A stretch of DNA of 6,764 nt from Acidobacteriota bacterium (GCA_023436715.1 JAEZIJ010000237.1:1-6764); one strand, 5' to 3'. Positions 1 to 6,527 are shown, numbered from the stretch's first letter. Numbers and translations are program-made. Notes: a model not told the origin generated them from the letters alone.

Positions 1-144
1 GCCCTGATACAAGGCCCAAGCCACGGACTTCCACTTGCCTGAGGCCGTGCCCTGACACAAGGCCCAAATCACGGACTTCCAGTTGCCTCAAGCCGTGCCC
101 TGATACAAGGCCCAAGCCACGGACTTCCATTTGCCTGAAGCCGT
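1..144. repeat. 48-bp tandem repeat array, three units
   Basis: Three head-to-tail units of exactly 48 bp lie at 1-48, 49-96 and 97-144, each starting GCCCTGATACAAGGCCC or GCCCTGACACAAGGCCC. Units 1 and 3 differ at 2 of 48 positions, units 2 and 3 at 5, and units 1 and 2 at 6. There are no indels. Unit position 34 is different in all three copies (C, G, T). The array begins at the window edge, so its true length is unknown. It stops 25 bp before the TAAAAT box of iorA. There are no unique spacers, so it is not a CRISPR. One plus-strand frame is open through all three units, but it has no start codon or SD, and I regard the array as non-coding satellite-like DNA. Confidence 0.93.
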
Positions 145-146
145 CC

Positions 147-158
147 CTGCTGAAGCAG
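147..158. promoter_or_regulatory. Small inverted repeat in the iorA promoter
   Basis: CTGCTGAAGCAG is a perfect 5-bp inverted repeat (CTGCT / AGCAG) around a GA centre. It sits where a -35 element would fall for the TAAAAT box at 170-175. It could be an operator half-site pair, or the eroded end of the neighbouring repeat family, which carries similar CTGAAG and CTAAAG cores. An IR of this size can arise by chance, and no regulator gene is visible nearby. Confidence 0.3.
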
Positions 159-169
159 CCAAACTGCGC

Positions 170-175
170 TAAAAT
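170..175 (+). promoter_or_regulatory. Candidate -10 box for the iorA operon
   Basis: TAAAAT lies 14 nt upstream of the iorA ATG in an otherwise GC-rich stretch. A start site 6-8 nt downstream of a -10 would leave a leader of only about 7 nt. This agrees with the absence of any SD-like sequence between 176 and 189. No convincing TTGACA-like -35 is present at normal spacing. The minus-strand exchanger gene has the same hexamer at the same distance from its ATG, which supports the call. Confidence 0.5.
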
Positions 176-189
176 CGTCCGTTTACCCC

Positions 190-1788
190 ATGTTGATCAG
201 CGGTAATGAGGCCGTCGCGCTCGCGGCGATGAAAGCCGGTGTCGCGCTCGGGACCGGCTACCCGGGGACGCCGTCCACGGAAATCCTTGAGCGGTTCGCG
301 GAGATGGGCGGCCGCGCGCAATGGGCGCCCAACGAAAAAGTGGCCTTCGAGGTCGCCATCGGAGCGGCGTACGCCTCCGGGCGCGCGCTGGTTACGATGA
401 AGCACGTCGGCTTGAACGTCGCGGCGGACCCGCTCTTTACGGCCGCCTACACGGGCGTTGCAGGCGCGCTCGTCATAATCTCGGCCGACGACCCGGGCAT
501 GGCGTCCAGCCAGAACGAACAGGATAACCGCCGCTACGCCGTGGCCGCGGGCGTGCCCATGCTGGAGCCCGCGGATTCGCAGGAAGCTTACGATTTCACG
601 CTGGCCGCCATCGAAATCTCGGAGCGCTGGGGCCTGCCCGTAATGCTGCGCATGACCACGCGGGTCTGCCACTCGAAGAGCATCGTTCGCCCCGAGCGCA
701 CGTGCGCGCCGCCGCCTCCTCCTTCCTACACACCGGACATACGCGGGCGCGTCATGATTCCGTCGAACGCGCGTCCGGCGCACCGGCGTCTGCGGGAAAA
801 GCTGGCGCGCATCGCCGAATGGAACGAGGCGTCCGGCCCGAATCGCGTGGTTCCCGGCGATACCTCGCTCGGGCTGATCGCGGACAGCGTGGCGTACCTC
901 CACGCGCGAGAAGCCGCGCCCGAAGCAGCGATTCTGAAACTCGGCATGACGTATCCCGTGCCGGTCGAGACGATACGCGCATTCGTGAACAGCGTGGAGC
1001 GGTGCGTGGTCATCGAGGAAGGCGACCCTTATCTCGCCGATGCCATTCGTGCCGAGGGCATGAGCGTGGAATCGAAGCCCGAGATGTACCGCTTCGGCGA
1101 GTTGAACGTGGGCCGCGTGCGCCGGATTCTGGCGGGCGACGTCTCACCCGAGCCCGCGCCACGCCCCGGCAAGCCACCCGAACTCTGCAACGGCTGCCCG
1201 CACCGCAGTGTGTATCGCGCGTTGCGCAACCTGAATTGCATCGTGGCGGGCGATATCGGCTGCTACTCGCTCGGCGCGCTCTCGCCGTTCGAGGCAATGG
1301 AGACGCTGGTGTGCATGGGTGCGGGGATAGGCGTGGGCCTCGGCCTGCGCCACGCGCTGCCGCCGGAAGAGGCGCGCCGCGTGGTGAGCGTCATCGGCGA
1401 CAGTACGTTCGTGCACAGCGGAATTACCGGGCTGGTCGATATGATCTACAACCCGCCGGAGACGGGGCACGTCGTGCTCATCCTCGACAACGCCACCACG
1501 GCGATGACCGGTCTTCAGGAGCATCCGGGCACGGGCCGCAGGCTGGACCACCAACCCACGGGCAAGGTGATCCTGGAAGACCTCTGCCGTTCGCTCGGCA
1601 TTGCCGACACACACGTGATCGATCCGACCATAGACCCTCAGGCGTTCCAGGAAGTGATCGCCGGATGCCTTGCAAGCGGGCGCCTGTCGGTGGTGATTGC
1701 GCGCCGCAACTGCCTGCTGGCCTCGGGGCGCATCAAGGAACTGGAAAAGGCCGAGCGCTGCCAGGAAGAGTGCTGTCATGAAAACTAA
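190..1788 (+). CDS. iorA: Indolepyruvate ferredoxin oxidoreductase, alpha subunit, lacking the C-terminal ferredoxin domain
   Basis: This is the TPP-dependent catalytic subunit of a cytoplasmic 2-oxoacid oxidoreductase that converts arylpyruvate and CoA to arylacetyl-CoA and CO2, reversibly, with ferredoxin as the usual electron partner. The N-terminal pyrimidine-binding domain is clear: SGNEAVA (4-10), YPGTPSTEIL (24-33) and PNEKVAFEVAIGAAYASG (47-64). A linker domain spans about 195-320 (LGMTYPVP 251-258, EEGDP 276-280). The TPP-binding domain carries CNGCPHR (333-339), GDIGCYSLGAL (354-364), GDSTFVHSGITGLVD (403-417) and DNATTAMTG (433-441). The 532-aa chain ends soon after the ARRNC segment (504-508). 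Family members usually continue into a domain with two CxxCxxCxxxCP [4Fe-4S] motifs, and here only a short tail with CQEECC (524-529) remains. The ATG at 190 gives the expected SGNEA N-terminus. No SD is visible. It is the first gene of the operon and overlaps iorB by 11 nt. Confidence 0.95.
   Translation: MLISGNEAVALAAMKAGVALGTGYPGTPSTEILERFAEMGGRAQWAPNEKVAFEVAIGAAYASGRALVTMKHVGLNVAADPLFTAAYTGVAGALVIISADDPGMASSQNEQDNRRYAVAAGVPMLEPADSQEAYDFTLAAIEISERWGLPVMLRMTTRVCHSKSIVRPERTCAPPPPPSYTPDIRGRVMIPSNARPAHRRLREKLARIAEWNEASGPNRVVPGDTSLGLIADSVAYLHAREAAPEAAILKLGMTYPVPVETIRAFVNSVERCVVIEEGDPYLADAIRAEGMSVESKPEMYRFGELNVGRVRRILAGDVSPEPAPRPGKPPELCNGCPHRSVYRALRNLNCIVAGDIGCYSLGALSPFEAMETLVCMGAGIGVGLGLRHALPPEEARRVVSVIGDSTFVHSGITGLVDMIYNPPETGHVVLILDNATTAMTGLQEHPGTGRRLDHQPTGKVILEDLCRSLGIADTHVIDPTIDPQAFQEVIAGCLASGRLSVVIARRNCLLASGRIKELEKAERCQEECCHEN
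1763..1770 (+). promoter_or_regulatory. Ribosome binding site of iorB
   Basis: AGGAAGAG lies inside the last codons of iorA, 7 nt before the ATG at 1778. It favours this start over an upstream in-frame ATG at 1697, which has no family-like sequence after it. Confidence 0.7.
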
Positions 1789-2281
1789 CCGCGTAGTCAA
1801 CGTCGTTTTCGCGGGCCTAGGCGGGCAGGGCGTCTTGCGCGCTTCGGATATCGCCGCGGATGCCGCCCTTCGCAGCGGGTTCGACGTCAAGAAGAGCGAG
1901 GTCCACGGGATGAGCCAGCGCGGCGGGTTCGTCACCAGCGACGTGCGCTTCGGGAGCGAAGTCGCCAGCCCGATGGTGCCGCCGGGCGAGGCCGATTACC
2001 TCGTGCTGATCGCGCCGGACCAACTCGAAGCGGCGCGCCCCAACCTGCGGCCGGGCGGCGTCCTGATTACGCCGGAGGCGCTGAACGGCGTTGTGCTTTC
2101 AACCCGGAAAGCTCTCAACGTGGCGCTCGCCGGCGTATTGAGCGCGCACCTGGAAATCCCCGAGACGAACTGGATCGAGGCGATCCGCTCCAACCTGCCC
2201 GCGAAATTCCACGACGCCAACGTGCAGGCATTTCAGCTCGGGCGCAAGCGGCCAGAAAACGATCATGATCGGAATTTGTGA
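1778..2281 (+). CDS. iorB: Indolepyruvate oxidoreductase, beta (gamma-domain) subunit, compact form
   Basis: This is the partner subunit of IorA, homologous to the gamma domain of pyruvate:ferredoxin oxidoreductase, which helps bind CoA and completes the active complex in the cytoplasm. Diagnostic motifs are the glycine-rich strand-loop GLGGQGVLRAS (13-23), SEVHGMSQRGGFVTSDVR (40-57), SPMVPPGEADYLV (64-76) and, at the C-terminus, LNVALAGVLSAHLEIPE (113-129) followed by LPAKFHDANVQAFQLGR (140-156). The protein has 167 aa, while family members are commonly about 190-200. The shortfall lies between GGVLITPEA (93-101) and LNVALAG (113-119), where longer homologues carry extra strands and loops. 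The reading frame is continuous, so this looks like a compact subfamily and not a frameshift. The start follows a good SD within iorA. The 3' end overlaps the ligase gene by 17 nt. Confidence 0.93.
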   Translation: MKTNRVVNVVFAGLGGQGVLRASDIAADAALRSGFDVKKSEVHGMSQRGGFVTSDVRFGSEVASPMVPPGEADYLVLIAPDQLEAARPNLRPGGVLITPEALNGVVLSTRKALNVALAGVLSAHLEIPETNWIEAIRSNLPAKFHDANVQAFQLGRKRPENDHDRNL

Positions 2282-3602
2282 GCAAGTCGCGGTAGGTTTC
2301 CATCCGGCCAGCGCGCCGGATTACATCCCCGTTCCCCGGATGAGGGAGCTGCAGTTGTCGCGCCTCAGTGCCGTTGTGGAGCGCGCTTACTCGCGGGTGG
2401 AGCTTTACCGCAATCGCATGGACGAACTCGGCGTTCGCCCGGAAGACATCGCCGGCACCGACGACATCGCGCGCCTGCCGTTCACGTTAAAAGCGGACCT
2501 GCGCGACACGTACCCGTTCGGCATGTTCGCCAGCCCGATGCACGAGGTTGTGCGGCTGCACGTTTCGAGCGGCACCACGGGCAAGCCGATCGTGGTGGCC
2601 TACACGCGCGATGATGTTGACGTCTGGACGAGCGTCATGGTCCGCAGCCTCGCCGCCTGCGGCCTCAACCACGGCGATGTCATTCAGAACGCCTACGGCT
2701 ACGGACTCTTCACCGGCGGCTTGGGCGCGCACTACGGCGGCGAGGCGCTCGGCGCCACCGTTATCCCGATCTCGGGCGGCAACACCGACCGCCAGATCAT
2801 GGTCATGAAGGATTTCGGCGTCACGGCCATTTGCTGCACGCCGAGCTACTTCACGCACCTGATGGAACGCGCGCGCGAACTCGGCGTGGATATGCGCGCG
2901 CTGCCGCTCCGCGTCGGCGTATTCGGCGCGGAACCCTGGAGCGAATCGATGCGGCGCCACGTCGAGGTGGAATCCGGCATTCAGGCGTTCGATATTTACG
3001 GACTTTCGGAGATCATCGGACCGGGTGTGGCGATCGAGTGCCCGGTACACGACGGGCTGCACGTGTTCGAAGATCACTTCTACCCCGAAGTCATCGACCC
3101 CGTTACCGAACGGCCCGTGCCGGACGGCGAGGAAGGCGAACTCGTGCTGACCACGCTGAGCAAGAGCGCGATGCCGATGATCCGCTACCGCACGCGCGAC
3201 ATCACGGCGATGCTGCCCGGCACGTGCCCGTGCGGGCGCACCATCCGCCGCATGCGCCGCATCGGCCGGCGCAGCGACGACATGTTCATCATCCGCGGCA
3301 TCAACGTGTTTCCGTCGCAGATCGAATCCGCGCTGCTGGCGGTGGAAGGGACGCTGCCGCACTACCAGATCATCCTCAGCCGGAATAAGGGCCTCGACGA
3401 AATCGAGGTGCAGGTGGAGGTCACGCCGGATATGTTCAGCGACAAGATCGGCGCGCTCGAAGAGCTCAACCGCAAGCTCGTCCACGCGCTCGACCGCACG
3501 CTGGGGCTGCGCGTGCATGTGCGCCTCGTTAAGCCGCACACCATCGCGCGCAGCGAGGGGAAAGCCAGGCGCGTCATCGACCGCAGGAGCGTCGAGGAGT
3601 AG
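2265..3602 (+). CDS. paaK: Phenylacetate-CoA ligase family protein (aryl-CoA ligase)
   Basis: This ANL-superfamily adenylating enzyme is expected to activate phenylacetate or another arylacetate with ATP and CoA to the arylacetyl-CoA via an acyl-AMP. Visible motifs in order are the PaaK N-terminal region MRELQLSRLSAVVERAYSRV (26-45), the phosphate-binding loop SSGTTGKPIV (101-110), YGYGLFTGGLGAHYG (144-158), CTPSYFTHLM (191-200), the adenylate-binding YGLSEIIGPG (245-254), RYRTRDIT (307-314), the paired cysteines CPCGR (321-325), RGINVFPSQIE (344-354) and the C-terminal SEGKARRVIDRR (430-441), where K433 is the predicted catalytic lysine. At 445 aa it is near the usual length. The ATG at 2265 lies within iorB and has no clear SD, so coupling to iorB translation is likely. 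An alternative ATG at 2340 would remove 25 residues that look only weakly conserved. Substrate specificity cannot be read from the sequence; arylacetate is inferred from the neighbours. Confidence 0.93.
   Translation: MIGICEQVAVGFHPASAPDYIPVPRMRELQLSRLSAVVERAYSRVELYRNRMDELGVRPEDIAGTDDIARLPFTLKADLRDTYPFGMFASPMHEVVRLHVSSGTTGKPIVVAYTRDDVDVWTSVMVRSLAACGLNHGDVIQNAYGYGLFTGGLGAHYGGEALGATVIPISGGNTDRQIMVMKDFGVTAICCTPSYFTHLMERARELGVDMRALPLRVGVFGAEPWSESMRRHVEVESGIQAFDIYGLSEIIGPGVAIECPVHDGLHVFEDHFYPEVIDPVTERPVPDGEEGELVLTTLSKSAMPMIRYRTRDITAMLPGTCPCGRTIRRMRRIGRRSDDMFIIRGINVFPSQIESALLAVEGTLPHYQIILSRNKGLDEIEVQVEVTPDMFSDKIGALEELNRKLVHALDRTLGLRVHVRLVKPHTIARSEGKARRVIDRRSVEE
3594..3599 (+). promoter_or_regulatory. 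Ribosome binding site of the ACT-domain gene
   Basis: GAGGAG ends 7 nt before the ATG at 3607 and overlaps the last codons of the ligase gene. It fixes the start at 3607. The same frame is open upstream to an ATG at 3517, but that extension has no ACT-like sequence. Confidence 0.8.
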
Positions 3603-3606
3603 AGAC

Positions 3607-4047
3607 ATGAAGATCCACCAGCTTTCGCTGTTCCTCGAAAACCAGCCGGGCCAGCTCATCGACCCGTGCCGCATGCTGGCGGATGCCGGTATCGACATCC
3701 GCACGCTCACGCTCGCCGACACCGAGGAATTCGGCATCCTCCGCATGATTGTTTCGGATTGGCAGCGGGGCGCGCAGTTGCTCGAAAAGGCAGGCTACGT
3801 CACGAACATCACCGAGGTAGTGGCGGTCGAAGTGCCGGATCGCCCCGGCGGGCTCGCCGAACTCCTGCGGGTGTTCGATGCGAGCGGCGTCAACATCGAG
3901 TACATGTACGCGTTCACATTCGGCCGGCAGGACAAGGCCGTGCTCATCTTCCGGTTCGACAAACCGGACGCCGCCATCGGCATGCTTCAGAACGCGGGCA
4001 TCAACGTCGTCGAAAGCGTGGAAGTGTACAACCGCATAGAGCAATGA
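3607..4047 (+). CDS. Tandem ACT-domain protein, probable aromatic amino acid sensor
   Basis: This is a 146-aa soluble protein made almost entirely of two ACT folds. ACT1 spans about 4-66, with the ligand-loop signature LENQPGQLIDPCRMLADAGIDI split across 10-31. ACT2 spans about 73-138, with VPDRPGGLAELLRVFDASG (76-94) and VNIEYMYAF (95-103). The DxPGxL / NxPGxL turns at the first strand-helix junction are typical amino-acid-binding positions. There is no catalytic or DNA-binding domain, so it resembles the stand-alone double-ACT proteins of COG4747. From memory, these are often found beside aryl-CoA ligase genes. I infer that it senses an aromatic amino acid or an intermediate and modulates a neighbouring enzyme, but the ligand and target are not visible. 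It follows the ligase gene by 4 nt with a good SD and overlaps the aminotransferase start by ATGA. Confidence 0.92.
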   Translation: MKIHQLSLFLENQPGQLIDPCRMLADAGIDIRTLTLADTEEFGILRMIVSDWQRGAQLLEKAGYVTNITEVVAVEVPDRPGGLAELLRVFDASGVNIEYMYAFTFGRQDKAVLIFRFDKPDAAIGMLQNAGINVVESVEVYNRIEQ

Positions 4048-5213
4048 CTGTCGCACAAACCATCCTGAAGCAGATCGAACGGGCGTCGTGGATCCGGCGC
4101 ATGTTCGAAGAGGGCGACCGGCTGAGAGCCGTTCGCGGAGCGGAGAACATCTTCGATTTCACGCTGGGCAATCCGGAGGTGCAGCCGCCAGAACAGGTGA
4201 CTGCCGCGCTGGCGCGCATCTCGGCGGAGAACCGTCCGCGCAGTCACGGCTACATGCCCAACGCGGGCTATCCGGAGGTGCGGGAGACGATCGCGCGGCG
4301 GTTGGCCCAGCGGACGGGGCTGCCCTACAACGCCGGCCACATCCTGATGACGGTCGGCTCCAGCGGCGCAATCAACACGGTGCTGAAGGCGATTCTCGAT
4401 CCGGGCGACGAGGTTATGGTGCTCGCGCCGTACTTCCCGGAGTACAAGTTCTACATAGAGAATCACGGCGGGCGCCTTGTGCCGGTCGAGACCACCGAAA
4501 CCTTCCAGCCCGATTTCGACCGCATCGCGGCGGCGCTCACTCCGCGCACCAAGGCGCTGATACTCAATTCGCCGAACAACCCGACCGGCGTGGTGTACTC
4601 CGCGCAGGCGCTGGAACAACTCGAAGCCGTGCTGCGCGGAACGGAAGTTACGGTGATCAGCGACGAGCCATATCGCGCGCTGGTCTTCAACGGCTGCCAG
4701 GTTCCCGAAACCTCGTCGCACATCACGCGCACGGTCACGGCGATTTCGTGGTCGAAGAGCCAGGCAATCTCCGGCGAGCGGATCGGCTATCTCGCGATCT
4801 CCCCGCGGCTGCCCGATGCAGACGCGCTGCGCGAAGCGTGTACGTTCACCAACCGCATCCTGGGCTACGTCAACGCCCCGGCAATCTGGCAGTGGGTGGA
4901 GGCGGAAGCCGGAGAGTGTACGGTGGACGTCAGCGCATACCAGCATAAGCGCGATCTGCTCTCGCACGCGCTGACGCGCATCGGCTACGAACTCACCATC
5001 CCCGACGGCGCCTTCTATCTGTTCCCGAAGAGCCCGATTTCGGACGACGTGGCGTTCATCCGCATTCTGCTTAACGAAGGAATTCTCGCGGTGCCAGGAG
5101 CCGGCTTCGGCCGCAGCGGTTATTTCCGGCTCTCGTTGACCGTGCCGCTCGATACCGTCGAGCGTTCCATCCCCGGGTTCGAACGCGCGTTCAAGGCCGC
5201 GCGGGCGGCTTGA
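4044..5213 (+). CDS. PLP-dependent class I/II aminotransferase (PRK06836-like)
   Basis: This fold-type I aminotransferase of 389 aa transfers an amino group between an amino acid and a 2-oxoacid in the cytoplasm. The N-terminal SWIRRMFEEGDRLRAVRGAENIFDFTLGNP (15-44, shown here only for its family character) and YMPNAGYPEVRETIA (70-84) match the PRK06836 group. Predicted cofactor contacts are the GSSGAI turn (105-110), N179 in SPNNPTGVVYS (176-186), D207 in ISDEPYR (205-211), the Schiff-base lysine K238 in SWSKSQ (235-240) and R246 in SGERIGY (243-249). R362 in FRLSL should bind the substrate carboxylate. The length is normal and no catalytic residue is missing. The start is the ATG in the ATGA overlap with the ACT gene; there is no strong SD, so coupling is likely. 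Family annotation often says aspartate aminotransferase, but next to iorAB and the ligase an aromatic substrate is more plausible. Its 3' end overlaps the exchanger gene on the other strand by 94 nt. Confidence 0.93.
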   Translation: MTVAQTILKQIERASWIRRMFEEGDRLRAVRGAENIFDFTLGNPEVQPPEQVTAALARISAENRPRSHGYMPNAGYPEVRETIARRLAQRTGLPYNAGHILMTVGSSGAINTVLKAILDPGDEVMVLAPYFPEYKFYIENHGGRLVPVETTETFQPDFDRIAAALTPRTKALILNSPNNPTGVVYSAQALEQLEAVLRGTEVTVISDEPYRALVFNGCQVPETSSHITRTVTAISWSKSQAISGERIGYLAISPRLPDADALREACTFTNRILGYVNAPAIWQWVEAEAGECTVDVSAYQHKRDLLSHALTRIGYELTIPDGAFYLFPKSPISDDVAFIRILLNEGILAVPGAGFGRSGYFRLSLTVPLDTVERSIPGFERAFKAARAA

Positions 5214-6472
5214 GCCGCCAGCCTGTGCTCGCAGGTCGCGCATTCCGGACGCCGGAGCGCCTCGGTTCCCCGCAGCAGGCGCTTGATGTCGTGCGGATGC
5301 TGCATAATGAGTGCGGCCGCCGAGGTCACATAGAGCATAGCGAACACTGGGTGGATCTGGCCTGAACTCAATCCCCAGGCCAGAGCTGGGAACCACGGCG
5401 CAAGCACGGGCAACACGAGTTGCCCGGCAAAAAGCCCGAATAGCAGCAGCGCGGATCCGCCGGAGAAACGAAGACCCGCCAGCACCACCACGCCCAGCAG
5501 CGATTGCGCGGCCGTCAGCAGGATCTCGTTCATCTGGAACCCGCCCATCGGGATCGGATGCTCCAGGCTGCCGTGCGAAAGCGCGAACACGCCGGGAATC
5601 ATGCCCACCAGCAACGTCCATTGGTTCAGTTTCGCCGAGAGCAGGCTGCCGAGCGCCAGGCCGGCCTGCCCGCGCCAGGCGAACACCAGCGCCACGACGA
5701 ACTCAGGCGCTTCCGAGGCCACCGGCGCCAGCCATTGCACCAGGACGAACTCGCTGATGTGGAGCGCTTTGCCCGTTTGTATCAGGCCTTCGCAGAACGG
5801 TTCGGAGTTGGCCAGAATCACGCCGCCGGCAAACAGGAACATCGCTACGATAGCGGACCTGCGCGCGCCGCGCGGCAGTCTTGCGATCAGTTCCGCCGGA
5901 CCCTCAATCTCCGGTTCCTCGCAGCATCGCCGGCCCGCGAGGATCACGTACCAGACGTAGAGTCCGAGAAACACCACGCCGTCGTACCAGGCCAGCGTCC
6001 CCTTGAGCGGGATCACGAACGCATAAGCCGTTGCCGCGCCGAGGAACATCAGTTCCAGGCGGCGCTCCTCGCCTATGCGCACCGGCTTGCGGAACCTCAG
6101 CCAGTAGAGCAGCGCTATGGCGCCCCAGCCGACTCCGATCAACAGCCGGTTCGCCCCCGTCATGTTCGCCACGGCGTATTGCGCGTAGCTGCCCGACGGG
6201 TCACGGCCCGCCTGCCAGGTGAAGTACATATCGATGGAGTACTCGGGCAGGACGGCCATAAGCGCGACGGCCGCGAGTGCCAGCGCCTGGGAGATTTCCG
6301 TCTGTGCGGCGTCGCAGGCCCAAAGCAGGAGGAACGAAGCCGCGGCAATCGCGGCGCCGGAGACGGTGACTGTCAGGATGGGATCGAGTGGAACCCCCGC
6401 AAGGCGGATAAACACGCCGGGAAGGGTCAACAGGGCGGCCAGCGCAATCAGCGCGGCATTTTTATGATTCAT
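5120..6472 (-). CDS. CaCA-superfamily sodium/calcium (cation/proton) exchanger
   Basis: This 450-aa inner-membrane antiporter probably exchanges Ca2+ or another cation against Na+ or H+. It has about 10-12 hydrophobic segments, between residues 5 and 391. Two alpha-repeat signatures of Na_Ca_ex (PF01699) are visible. The first is LPEYSIDM with E77, followed by ANMTGANRLLIGVG (102-115). The second is LAPVASEAPEFVVALVFAW with E257, followed by GSLLSAKLNQWTLLVG (275-290). The two glutamates are the expected ion ligands. The motifs are divergent (SAKLNQW in place of the usual GSNxxN), as in the bacterial group commonly labelled sodium:proton exchanger, so the transported ion is uncertain. After the last segment comes a soluble tail of about 58 residues with CATCEH (411-416). 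Residues 420-450 are encoded opposite the aminotransferase 3' end. The ATG at 6472 leads straight into the first hydrophobic segment. No SD is seen. It is convergent to the operon, and no functional link to it is apparent. Confidence 0.88.
   Translation of the reverse strand: MNHKNAALIALAALLTLPGVFIRLAGVPLDPILTVTVSGAAIAAASFLLLWACDAAQTEISQALALAAVALMAVLPEYSIDMYFTWQAGRDPSGSYAQYAVANMTGANRLLIGVGWGAIALLYWLRFRKPVRIGEERRLELMFLGAATAYAFVIPLKGTLAWYDGVVFLGLYVWYVILAGRRCCEEPEIEGPAELIARLPRGARRSAIVAMFLFAGGVILANSEPFCEGLIQTGKALHISEFVLVQWLAPVASEAPEFVVALVFAWRGQAGLALGSLLSAKLNQWTLLVGMIPGVFALSHGSLEHPIPMGGFQMNEILLTAAQSLLGVVVLAGLRFSGGSALLLFGLFAGQLVLPVLAPWFPALAWGLSSGQIHPVFAMLYVTSAAALIMQHPHDIKRLLRGTEALRRPECATCEHRLAAQAARAALNARSNPGMERSTVSSGTVNESRK
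5204..5219. terminator. Palindrome over the aminotransferase stop codon
   Basis: GGCGGCTTGAGCCGCC forms a perfect 7-bp stem around TG, or a 6-bp stem with a TTGA loop, and contains the TGA stop of the aminotransferase (5211-5213). It lies at the convergence of two transcription units and could act in both directions. There is no T-tract on either side, so it is not a classical intrinsic terminator. It may instead slow polymerase or protect a 3' end. In the exchanger frame the same bases encode AAQAA. Confidence 0.35.
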
Positions 6473-6486
6473 CGGGCCAGGTAACT

Positions 6487-6492
6487 ATTTTA
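6487..6492 (-). promoter_or_regulatory. Candidate -10 box for the exchanger gene
   Basis: On the minus strand TAAAAT (within GGTTAAAATAG) lies 14 nt upstream of the ATG at 6472, the same hexamer and spacing as in front of iorA. No SD lies between them, so a very short leader is predicted. No clear -35 is seen. Confidence 0.5.
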
Positions 6493-6527
6493 ACCTGTGC
6501 GGGCCGGGTTGGCATTGCCATGGGCAG

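Noticed and set aside
1..144. CRISPR array at the left end
   Set aside because: The whole 48-bp unit is repeated with no unique spacers, and no cas gene is present.
702..1781. Plus-strand open frame of 359 codons within iorA in another frame
   Set aside because: Arg/Ala/Gly-rich shadow of the iorA coding frame without any domain.
1144..1935. Minus-strand open frame of 263 codons opposite the iorA end and iorB start
   Set aside because: Same antisense bias; the opposite strand carries diagnostic IorA and IorB motifs.
3517..3606. Upstream extension of the ACT-domain gene to an ATG inside the ligase gene
   Set aside because: The added 30 residues do not resemble an ACT domain, and a strong GAGGAG lies 7 nt before the ATG at 3607.
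2487..3746. Minus-strand open frame of 419 codons opposite the ligase gene
   Set aside because: Low-complexity Arg/Ala/His/Asp composition with no family motifs; it mirrors the third-position GC bias of the ligase gene.
5214..5240. Rho-independent terminator after the aminotransferase
   Set aside because: Only the stop-codon palindrome and a weak CCTG/CAGG stem are present, with no run of T on either strand.
3987..5621. Minus-strand open frame of 544 codons across the aminotransferase and the end of the exchanger
   Set aside because: It spans two well-supported genes, is rich in Arg, His, Asp and Ala as expected for antisense of GC-rich coding DNA, and shows no recognisable domain.
5504..6484. 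Plus-strand open frame of 326 codons opposite the exchanger
   Set aside because: Charged low-complexity translation (Arg, Gln, His), no motifs, and the minus strand encodes a clear multi-pass membrane protein.
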